A DNA stretch of 23,989 nucleotides, taken from IMG/VR virus record IMGVR_UViG_3300031566_000365, positions 1 through 23,989 of that record; one strand, written 5' to 3'. The DNA is from a virus. The notes under the pieces are model-generated. The model was not told the DNA's origin. It did not search any database and saw only the letters and a list, made by a program, of their open reading frames with translations. Shown piece after piece: positions 7,342 through 13,664 of this stretch (position 1 is the stretch's first letter; each line of letters opens with the position of its first letter). A program made the position numbers and the translations under genes.

Positions 7342-7920
7342 TTATAAAACCTCGATAAATTTAAAGGTGTGATGATAGCCGTCCCCTTCCCTTGCGGGCA
7401 AAAACCGCTTGTCCAGGCTCTTAACTTGCGGCCAGTACTCCAAATGCCGGAACGTGTCGTTCGAACTGTAGGAATATTTTAGATTGTCCTTTGCGGTAAT
7501 GCTGACCCCGGCGGATATGGATGCGATTTCGACAATTTCAAATTCGTCGTCGTTATCTTCCGCCCGGATAAAGCACACCTCATCCACAGACAACCCGGCC
7601 GTTGCGGTCAAGGGAATCACCTTCTCGCCGGCGGCCGCTGAATCATCCAGAGTTGTGTTCACGGTTTTTAACGAATCCAGAGTGAACGACCAAACCCTGC
7701 CCTGCCTCGCCCATGACCACCATGCAACCAGATCGTAATAACCCGATTCGGAAAAATACGCATCGAACGACATTTCCTGTATGCCGTGAAAGTTGATGGT
7801 TTCGATCTTGCCGGATATGGATCGGTTAGAACTCTTGGCCTGTTCAAAAGCGGGTTCCAGGCCTTCGGGTCCGATCAGGAGATCGATGTTTTTACTGTCG
7901 TATGTGATTCGTATGGTCAT
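7342..7920 (-). CDS. Distal-tail-like protein (192 aa)
   Basis: The protein follows the tape measure directly, with ATGA overlap at 7917 to 7920, the usual place of the distal tail protein that links the tube to the hub. The N-terminal half has a beta pattern (MTIRITYDSKNIDLLIGPEGLEP, then KIETINFHGIQEMSFDAYFSESGYYDLVAWWSWARQG). The middle part, residues about 90 to 150, is a small inserted beta domain (GEKVIPLTATAGLSVDEVCFIRAEDNDDEFEIVEIASI), a motif often seen in phage tail proteins. It ends with YHHTFKFIEVL. The role is taken mainly from position and fold impression. No catalytic residues are evident. Confidence 0.68.
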   Translation of the reverse strand: MTIRITYDSKNIDLLIGPEGLEPAFEQAKSSNRSISGKIETINFHGIQEMSFDAYFSESGYYDLVAWWSWARQGRVWSFTLDSLKTVNTTLDDSAAAGEKVIPLTATAGLSVDEVCFIRAEDNDDEFEIVEIASISAGVSITAKDNLKYSYSSNDTFRHLEYWPQVKSLDKRFLPAREGDGYHHTFKFIEVL

Positions 7921-9707
7921 GAGGTTTCTCTTGCGTAATTGGATTGATTAATAAAAACGTCCCGCTCATCGGCGTTGTTGATTTTTTCAATCAGCTCATC
8001 GATGTACTGCTCATCGCCGATAAAGTCCCCATAGATGTTTATATTCAGGGTGCCCCGCTGTTCCTGCTGGTCCGTGAACGCTTCCGACGTTACCGCCGGA
8101 ACGTCCGCAGGGGTTGTTACTATCGGCGAGGTATATGTTCCCTCTCCGACACTTCCGCCGCCACTGGCGGCCATTTGCCCGATTGCCGTTGCAGCAATCG
8201 CAGCGGCATGCCAATATCCGAGAGCTACCATCTTAGCCGCCACGCCGATATTGACGGGATACGGAACTTCCGCGAGGGCCTTTGCGCCGGCGGCATAACC
8301 CGAAATAATGGCCATTGCCATATCAAAGGCCTTGGTGGCCATAAATATTGCATCGTTGCTGGCGCCGGCAATGCTCAAGAGCGCGGTCCCCAAACCCAGG
8401 GCGATCTGTTGTTTATACGTGGCCTCCTGTCTGGCAATGTCGGTCATCTGCTTTTGAACGGCCTGTTCCAGCTTGATCTGTTTGTTCGATGTTTCAATAT
8501 ACTGGCGCAGCTCCTCCTCTTTCAAAGCAAAGCCCTGATACATGGCATCGGTCTTCATCTGCAATAAGGCGCTTTCGTGCTCGGCTTCCATCTCGATCCG
8601 CTGGGCCATTGCCTCGGCAATAACCTCGTTTTCCATGTCCACCATGTCCTGGATCATCTGTTGCCGCTTTTCCAGTTGTTCTTTGGTCATGCCGTGCCAC
8701 GGCAAACCCTCGCCCTCACCACCGCCGCCGCCAAAGCCGATGTTAGGTGCGGTAATGGGTGCAACATCCGACAGGTTTAACAATTCATCCACAAAACGGT
8801 TTGCCTGGTCCGCCGCCTCTCTGAAATGATCCGCAGCACCGGCGGCCCCTTCCTGTAGCCACGTAAACATCTTTGATTGCGGCCCCGGAATCTTTGCCAG
8901 CATCCCCCACAATGCTTCCCATGCACCGAAAAACCGACCCATATAATCATTGATTGCCTGGCCGGCCAGGGCGAACACCATAACCAACGATTTCGCAGCC
9001 CAAACCAAACCCTGACCGATTGCCACCTTTAAATTACTACTTAAAGCCTCTGCGCTCTGAAATATTTCAGCGGTTGTTCGGGTCTGATTGCCAAGGCGCT
9101 GCATCATTTCATCACCTGCCGCCAGGGTAGCATTCAGGAACGCCTGTTTTTTTTCAACGTCCGTAAGCTCCTTTGCGGTCTTGCCAAGCTCCGCGGCGTA
9201 CCGTTCATTGGCCTCGCCCGTCTTCACGATAATGCCCAGGTTATCCAGAATCATCCGGGACTGACGACCGACGGCCATAGAAATATTATCGAACGCCGTT
9301 GTCACTTCCTGGCCGGTCATTTTAGCGGTAGCCCTGGCAATTTCCATGAGCTTTGACACCTTTTCCGGAGCAATGCCCATCATCATAGCGGTACCGGCTT
9401 TTTGCACCAGGGTCATAGTGTCAACGGTTTGCCCGGACGCCCGCTTTAAATCCGATATGATCTGATCCGCCGATGCCCCGTAACTTGCGGCCATGTTCCT
9501 GAAAGCGGTCATTTCCTGCTCGGCTTTAGCCCCCAGCTTTGCCAGGTCCCAGGCTTTCATCGCTCCATAGATCGCACCGGCAACCTGAATCCATGAATTC
9601 CGTATCATCTGGGTGGTTTTCTGATTGATACGGTCCACATCCCGCATGGCACGTTCATACTTGGAAGTTTCACCGACTACTTCTATTTTGGTTTGCGCGG
9701 TAGTCAT
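7917..9707 (-). CDS. Tail tape measure protein
   Basis: The protein has 596 residues, short for a tape measure and consistent with a tail of roughly 90 nm by the usual 0.15 nm per residue rule. The N-terminal TTAQTKIEVVGETSKYERAMRDVDRINQK opening, with long helices after it, is typical. Residues 55 to 200 match the TMP core found in tail length proteins (GASADQIISDLKRASGQT, AGTAMMMGIAPEKVSKLMEIARATAKMTG, DNLGIIVKTGEANERYA). Hydrophobic stretches lie near residues 230 to 255 and 430 to 510. A Gly-rich linker (GFGGGGGEGEG) and a coiled coil (QLEKRQQMIQDMVDMENEVIAE) separate them. The gene start overlaps the end of the chaperone T frame. It determines tail length and is probably injected with the DNA. 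Confidence 0.9.
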   Translation of the reverse strand: MTTAQTKIEVVGETSKYERAMRDVDRINQKTTQMIRNSWIQVAGAIYGAMKAWDLAKLGAKAEQEMTAFRNMAASYGASADQIISDLKRASGQTVDTMTLVQKAGTAMMMGIAPEKVSKLMEIARATAKMTGQEVTTAFDNISMAVGRQSRMILDNLGIIVKTGEANERYAAELGKTAKELTDVEKKQAFLNATLAAGDEMMQRLGNQTRTTAEIFQSAEALSSNLKVAIGQGLVWAAKSLVMVFALAGQAINDYMGRFFGAWEALWGMLAKIPGPQSKMFTWLQEGAAGAADHFREAADQANRFVDELLNLSDVAPITAPNIGFGGGGGEGEGLPWHGMTKEQLEKRQQMIQDMVDMENEVIAEAMAQRIEMEAEHESALLQMKTDAMYQGFALKEEELRQYIETSNKQIKLEQAVQKQMTDIARQEATYKQQIALGLGTALLSIAGASNDAIFMATKAFDMAMAIISGYAAGAKALAEVPYPVNIGVAAKMVALGYWHAAAIAATAIGQMAASGGGSVGEGTYTSPIVTTPADVPAVTSEAFTDQQEQRGTLNINIYGDFIGDEQYIDELIEKINNADERDVFINQSNYARETS

Positions 9708-10006
9708 TATCTCCTTCCCTTAAAGCGGGGCGACAATCCGGGCATTTTGCCCAAAATTTCCTGTTGTTTGCGTTTCTTTTCAGCCTCTTTGGCCTGCGCC
9801 CGCATCTTGACTCGCTCGGGCGAAAACTCGATGTAATAAACTTCGATGATGCGAAAATAATGAAGAATCTTTTTATCCAGGCGAGACAACCTGCACCATT
9901 GTGCGGGAGACAATCGGCTAGCCTTCATGACCGCGATGTCCTGATATAGTGGAGTAGTGCTTTCAGCCTTTCGTTCTTCCTGGCGCTGATCGAGCTTTGT
10001 CAGCAC
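9707..10006 (-). CDS. Tail assembly chaperone T part, made by -1 frameshift from the G gene
   Basis: This frame is unlikely to be translated alone: the nominal GTG at 10006 has no ribosome binding site. It is open upstream to the slippery site at 10036 to 10042, where a -1 shift from the G gene enters it through ATC CGG GAC CTG ATC. The joined product would have about 285 residues, close to the 279 of lambda gpGT. The T part is very basic at its end (RAQAKEAEKKRKQQEILGKMPGLSPRFKGRR) and has a helical SPAQWCRLSRLDKKILHYFRIIE segment. In lambda, the T part of gpGT binds tube subunits while G coats the tape measure. Its stop overlaps the tape measure start. Confidence 0.82.
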   Translation of the reverse strand: MLTKLDQRQEERKAESTTPLYQDIAVMKASRLSPAQWCRLSRLDKKILHYFRIIEVYYIEFSPERVKMRAQAKEAEKKRKQQEILGKMPGLSPRFKGRR

Positions 10007-10010
10007 ATCG

Positions 10011-10042
10011 TCGGTAAGACCGATCAGGTCCCGGATAAAAAA
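10011..10042 (-). promoter_or_regulatory. Programmed -1 ribosomal frameshift site (T TTT TTA) with downstream hairpin
   Basis: On the minus strand the G gene reads GAT TTT TTA TCC GGG ACC TGA. The heptamer T TTT TTA (10036 to 10042) is in the correct X XXY YYZ phase for -1 slippage and is the same heptamer as in HIV-1 gag-pol. Twelve bases downstream a hairpin TCGGT-CTT-ACCGA (10011 to 10023) could pause the ribosome. A longer CTGATCG/CGATCAG pairing is also possible. After the slip the frame is open through the whole T region. The zero-frame stop is the TGA at 10024. Confidence 0.85.
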
Positions 10043-10563
10043 TCCTCTCTATCCTCCGCGAACTGAGTCAGAGCGTTAACGTCTTTAAAAATACGATCGA
10101 TGTGAAACCCGGTGATCCCGCTGGACTGAAGAACGGCCCGTTTTTCCTCGTAACTTCCGGCCTGGGTGCCGTCCTTTTTCTTGAGGGTCATGTCCAGGGC
10201 GAATATGGCCACTTTCCAGGCGAATTCCTGTTGGTGCTTTTCAAGGGCATCGATGTATTTTTCATCGGTATTATCGAACACCAAAGCAATTTTGTCATGG
10301 GGCAAACCCAATGCCCGACCCTCTTTAGACCCCTTTTTGATCAGCTCTTTGGTTATCGGGGGCCTGGGCGCCTTTCCCTCGAGGACTCTCTGATATTCCG
10401 CAACCCCGGTGCTTTTAATGGGGATCTTTACTTTTTCCGAAACCCCGCTTTTTGTAACTTTGAGGATCGAATAGCCGTGGCTGTCAAACAGCCGATCCCC
10501 CTCGATCAGTTCGGAAATAACCCTGATTTCCTCAACATCTTTTTCTTCCGGATGCTCACCCAT
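10024..10563 (-). CDS. Tail assembly chaperone G-like protein
   Basis: The start ATG at 10563 has an AAGGGGGG site at 6 to 7 bases. The 179-residue product contains an acidic N-terminus (GEHPEEKDVEEIRVISELIEGD), a small beta part (RLFDSHGYSILKVTKSGVSEKVKIPIKS), an AEYQRVLEGKAPRPPITKELIK segment and a C-terminal helical part ending AEDREDFLSGT. This pattern, a moderate-size protein just after the tube genes and before the tape measure, is that of lambda gpG-type chaperones. These bind the tape measure and keep it soluble during tail assembly. The slippery site three codons before its stop strongly supports the identification. Most ribosomes are expected to stop here; a small fraction makes the GT fusion. 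Confidence 0.85.
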   Translation of the reverse strand: MGEHPEEKDVEEIRVISELIEGDRLFDSHGYSILKVTKSGVSEKVKIPIKSTGVAEYQRVLEGKAPRPPITKELIKKGSKEGRALGLPHDKIALVFDNTDEKYIDALEKHQQEFAWKVAIFALDMTLKKKDGTQAGSYEEKRAVLQSSGITGFHIDRIFKDVNALTQFAEDREDFLSGT

Positions 10564-10616
10564 TTATCCCCCCTTGATCGTTGAATGTAGCTCAAATAAG
10601 ACCTGTTTGGTTCGAC

Positions 10617-11207
10617 TTATATCTCAACATCGGTCCCGGTCGTAAACGCCTCAATGTCTAGGATGGTGCCATAGCATAGACCGGCCAGGGTCAATGTAAT
10701 GGCATCCTCCGCCTCCGCAAGCGGGACTTGGTCCGCCGGGAAATACACTTCCGCATATTTCAAACCGAGATCCGCGGCGCCGGTTTCGATCAGATATTCA
10801 ATGTCGCAAGTACCTTTATTGGCATCCGCGAATACCGGATTGAAGTTGGTTCCATCCCGCTTGGTTTTGCCCTGGGTAGAAACCAGGGTTTGCGAATTGA
10901 CCTGGGTAGCAAGCGCGTCGTTCATGGCCCGAATCCAGTTTCGAATGTTGACGGTTTGCGCACTGTCTGTAATTCGAATCGTAAACGATACCGCCTGGGG
11001 CTCCATCAACTTATCGTCCGGCCCCTTTCGATAATGTGCGTGCGCATCCATCCGGCCCCGGTTTAAAACCAGGATTTCTTCCTGCCTGGATATACCCAGC
11101 GGCCCGTTAAAATCACCGGGTTCAAGATCGACCTCCAGGTACAACGGCGTAGTAGCCGTTCCATCATACAGTCTAATTTTCGCATCATATAAAGTTTTTA
11201 AAGTCAT
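10617..11207 (-). CDS. Tail tube-like protein, second paralogue
   Basis: The protein has 196 residues and a GGAGGATGGGG site upstream of the ATG at 11207. It clearly shares ancestry with the upstream 349-residue protein: GPLGISRQEEILVLNRGRMDAHAHYRKGPDDK matches that protein's GPFGRPWQEEILVLNRMKMDSLAHYRKGPDDK. Further shared parts are DGTNFNPVFADANK, KYAEVYFPADQ and LAEAEDAITLTLAGLCYGTI. Placement between the tail completion gene and the chaperone pair is that of the major tail tube protein. This version lacks the inserted domain. Which of the two makes most of the tube is not decidable from the sequence; this shorter one looks like the basic form. Confidence 0.72.
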   Translation of the reverse strand: MTLKTLYDAKIRLYDGTATTPLYLEVDLEPGDFNGPLGISRQEEILVLNRGRMDAHAHYRKGPDDKLMEPQAVSFTIRITDSAQTVNIRNWIRAMNDALATQVNSQTLVSTQGKTKRDGTNFNPVFADANKGTCDIEYLIETGAADLGLKYAEVYFPADQVPLAEAEDAITLTLAGLCYGTILDIEAFTTGTDVEI

Positions 11208-11219
11208 AACCCCATCCTC

Positions 11220-12269
11220 CTAATATCGGTTTCCAAAACCGTGAATGTCCTCGATAACACCAAAAATACCGCCGGTGCATGACACGCTGATACCGTCCTC
11301 GGCCTCTGCTATGTTCTGTTCCGCCGGCGGAAAATAAACCTCATAATATGCCAGCCCGATAGAAATTCCTCCAGATCGATCGGTATCAAACAAGATTTGC
11401 ACGTTAACGGTCTTTTTGCTGGTATCGACAAACGCCGGGTTAAGGTTAACACCGTCGTTTTTGGTGTCGCCTTTTGAACTCACACCCACCGCCGTCCACC
11501 GGGCAGAATCGGGATCACCACAGACCAGCACGATTTTAAGATCATCTTTGTTGTGGGTATCATCGATCATGCAGGAAAAGCCCAGGGCCAGGGCCTCGTA
11601 AATTTTATCGTCCGGTCCTTTCCGGTAATGGGCCAGTGAATCCATTTTCATTCGATTAAGCACCAGGATTTCTTCCTGCCACGGCCTGCCAAACGGCCCG
11701 CTAAAATCCATGGCCGCGAACGGCACTTCAAAAAACTGGCCGTCACACGGGCACAACACGTCGGCATCCGGATCGGTGGTGGGCGACGTGGTGGTCATGA
11801 GTTTGACATAATACTTGTCCGCATCCAGGGCGGCGTTCACCGTGTTTGCCCCGACCGCCCAATCCGCCGGAATCTTAAACGTGATTTTGCCGTCCTTTGC
11901 GAAACAGTCACCGCCCGAAGCGGTACCGTCCAAAACACCGGTCAATACTTCCGTAAAATCCGTGCCGTCAAAATAATATGCCTTTAACATCCCGGACCCG
12001 GCGGCATAGTTAGCCCCCTCGCCCTTCAAGTATTCGATCATGGCAAACAGAACGTCCGATCCGATAAAGACCGCACCGGCATTATCGACAATAAAAGCCG
12101 AGGCCGCATTGGCATCGTCGGTGTCAACGTCTGTCGTAATGTTCGTCCAGGCAGCCGCACCGTCCCACTTGACGATATCAGGGGTGGCATCGTCCCTGGG
12201 TGCCGCACCGTGCAGAATGGCGCTTGAATCATATATTCGTAACACCCCTTCTTTTCCGGTTGGTATCAT
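11220..12269 (-). CDS. Tail tube-like protein with inserted domain, first paralogue
   Basis: The 349-residue product starts MIPTGKEGVLRIYD, parallel to the KIRLYDG start of its paralogue. An insertion of about 160 residues follows (about 16 to 177). It contains a beta-rich domain with AYYFDGTDFTEVLTGVLDGTA, KDGKITFKIPADWAVG and DKYYVKLMTTTSP, a pattern also seen in other phage surface proteins. From residue about 178 the tube fold resumes (FFEVPFAAMDFSGPFGRPWQEEILVLNRMKMD). The insertion sits in the first loop of the tube fold, where it could decorate the outside of the tail. The ATG at 12269 overlaps the preceding stop (ATGA). It may be a minor tube or decoration-bearing protein. Confidence 0.7.
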   Translation of the reverse strand: MIPTGKEGVLRIYDSSAILHGAAPRDDATPDIVKWDGAAAWTNITTDVDTDDANAASAFIVDNAGAVFIGSDVLFAMIEYLKGEGANYAAGSGMLKAYYFDGTDFTEVLTGVLDGTASGGDCFAKDGKITFKIPADWAVGANTVNAALDADKYYVKLMTTTSPTTDPDADVLCPCDGQFFEVPFAAMDFSGPFGRPWQEEILVLNRMKMDSLAHYRKGPDDKIYEALALGFSCMIDDTHNKDDLKIVLVCGDPDSARWTAVGVSSKGDTKNDGVNLNPAFVDTSKKTVNVQILFDTDRSGGISIGLAYYEVYFPPAEQNIAEAEDGISVSCTGGIFGVIEDIHGFGNRY

Positions 12270-12832
12270 AACCCTATCCTCGGATTTTCCTTGCTCAAGA
12301 ATTTCTGAAAGAATCGCTTTTCGATATACCCCGCAAGCCCTGCCTTTACCTTCCGCCAGAATGGCCCGATCATAGGCCGGGCCGGGATCTCCAGATATCG
12401 GGTGCTCTTCTTGATCGGACTGCCCATTGCAGCGGCCTTTCTCCGCATGGCGGGAGTAATCCGGATTCTCTTCCCGTATTCATGCATTTTGGCCACCTGC
12501 AGGGCTGTAAGCTGCTGCCGAAAATACCGTGCGCCCCCGCCAAGAAAACCGAACCACAATCGAAACCGGGTTTTTTTAATCCTGGACACCTTGAATCTGA
12601 CCATCTTACCCAGGCTGTACAACGGCGACCGCGGTTTTTTCCTCTTTCCTTCTGTCAGGGGATGCAGTTCTTTGGGACCTCCGATGCGCCCCTGTTCGAT
12701 GTCCGCCCTTAATTCCTTGCGGTAATGACCGCCGGCCATGGAAAACGCTTCACGTAGCGCCCAATCCGCCCGCTGGGGGGATGTTTTGACAAACCGCTTG
12801 ATTTGCCGGTCGTCGATCTTGACCGAAAACAT
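12266..12832 (-). CDS. Tail completion / minor tail protein (gpS or HK97-gp10 type)
   Basis: The protein has 188 residues and is very basic (MFSVKIDDRQIKRFVKTSPQRADWALREAF at the N-terminus, many Arg and Lys later). The typical motif near the end is RYLEIPARPMIGPFWRKVKAGLAGYI, matching the IPARPF-type motif of tail completion proteins that seal the tube end facing the head. The middle includes GRIGGPKELHPLTEGKRKKPRSPLYSLGKMV, similar to the gpS family text. The start overlaps the stop of the FII-like gene at 12832. The role in joining or ending the tail is supported by both motif and place. The exact family within this broad group is uncertain. Confidence 0.75.
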   Translation of the reverse strand: MFSVKIDDRQIKRFVKTSPQRADWALREAFSMAGGHYRKELRADIEQGRIGGPKELHPLTEGKRKKPRSPLYSLGKMVRFKVSRIKKTRFRLWFGFLGGGARYFRQQLTALQVAKMHEYGKRIRITPAMRRKAAAMGSPIKKSTRYLEIPARPMIGPFWRKVKAGLAGYIEKRFFQKFLSKENPRIGL

Positions 12833-13161
12833 CAGTCGATCCTTCGCAATGAGATTTCAAAAACATATCCATCGTCCAGGGTAACGCCCTCGCCGGGTTC
12901 CAGCTCCCAATCATAACCGTCAAACGTGAATATATCCCCGCGCTGGGGAGTCGTGACCTCGCTGGCCATAATGGTAATGATAGCGGTGGCCGTACGCGGA
13001 CCCCGAATATAGGGCTCCTGGGCAAATCCCGAACGATCCACAAAGGCTAAAACGCTGTCTAAAAGACCGCCCTTGGGCGTATAGCCGATGGATTCCGGAT
13101 CCATATCAGCCCCAAACCATACGGCCATCGCTTTAGTTACGGCATCGTCAAAATCGCCCAC
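12832..13161 (-). CDS. Head-tail joining protein, lambda FII-like
   Basis: The protein has 109 residues and fits the size class of lambda gpFII (117 aa). It starts with a helix (MGDFDDAVTKAMAVWFGAD), and then has beta-rich text ending with TPQRGDIFTFDGYDWELEPG and DDGYVFEISLRRID. The RGD-x-(F/I)-x-F-x-G-x-x-(W/Y) pattern near the C-terminus is a hallmark of head-tail joining proteins. It sits between the decoration-like gene and the tail completion gene, which is the expected place. The gene starts two bases after the upstream stop at 13164. FII-type proteins complete the connector before tails attach. Confidence 0.72.
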   Translation of the reverse strand: MGDFDDAVTKAMAVWFGADMDPESIGYTPKGGLLDSVLAFVDRSGFAQEPYIRGPRTATAIITIMASEVTTPQRGDIFTFDGYDWELEPGEGVTLDDGYVFEISLRRID

Positions 13162-13163
13162 GA

Positions 13164-13556
13164 TTAAACTCCGAGCACATATTTCAGGTGAACCACGAAC
13201 CGGCCCGCCGTCAATGCCGCCACAGCCACGGACATGGTCATGTTCCCTTTGGCCGTCATTTTGATCATGGTGGCCGCAGTGCCGACCGGCACCACGTCCA
13301 AAACCGCCGCCAGGGTAAACGACGTGATGGCCGTGGCCGCCAGGATGTCGTCCGTACCCAGCACCTTGAGCGCAACAGTGGCCGTGGCTCCGACCAATGC
13401 GGTCTTTACCTCGATAATACCGTCCATGACGATTGCGTCATCGGGCAGCACGTCGTTGTCCAGGGTGATGTCCCCGATGTCCCCGCCGTGAACCGCAAAG
13501 TCGTATTCAAACGAGGCCAGGTTGACTTTTGCTTTTTCAAGTCCTGATGTCTGCAT
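13164..13556 (-). CDS. Putative capsid decoration / head protein
   Basis: The protein has 130 residues and an AAAAGGAGAAC site upstream. It is Ala-, Val- and Thr-rich with alternating short strands (ATATVALKVLGTDDILAATAITSFTLAAV, GNMTMSVAVAALTAGRFVVHLKYVLGV), so a compact beta structure is likely. The N-terminal EYDFAVHGGDIGDITLDNDVLPDDAIVMDGIIEVKTAL is a pattern I associate with small phage head proteins. It follows the capsid gene directly, the usual position of a decoration protein. No charged active site or export signal is seen. The function is inferred from position and composition. Confidence 0.6.
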   Translation of the reverse strand: MQTSGLEKAKVNLASFEYDFAVHGGDIGDITLDNDVLPDDAIVMDGIIEVKTALVGATATVALKVLGTDDILAATAITSFTLAAVLDVVPVGTAATMIKMTAKGNMTMSVAVAALTAGRFVVHLKYVLGV

Positions 13557-13590
13557 GATAATGTTCTCCTTTTTTAAAAAAACGCCTAAT

Positions 13591-13618
13591 AGGAATTAGG
13601 AAATAGGAATTAGGAAAT
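13591..13618. repeat. Tandem 14-bp repeat (AGGAATTAGGAAAT x2)
   Basis: Two perfect copies of AGGAATTAGGAAAT lie head to tail between the capsid and decoration genes, next to a nearly pure pyrimidine tract (13619 to 13666). The stretch from 13557 to 13664 has no gene. On the transcribed minus strand the tract is purine-rich. Similar short repeats lie at other gene borders in this window. Confidence 0.75.
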
Positions 13619-13664
13619 AGTTTTTCTCTTTCCTCTTTTCTCTATCCTCTTTCCTTCTTTTTTT

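Noticed and set aside
7944-8567. 207-aa plus-strand frame opposite the tape measure
   Set aside because: The tape measure is firm on the minus strand, and the plus frame shows only Arg/Gly/Cys-rich chance text.
13591-13618. CRISPR-like array
   Set aside because: Only two contiguous 14-bp copies without spacers; it is a short tandem repeat.
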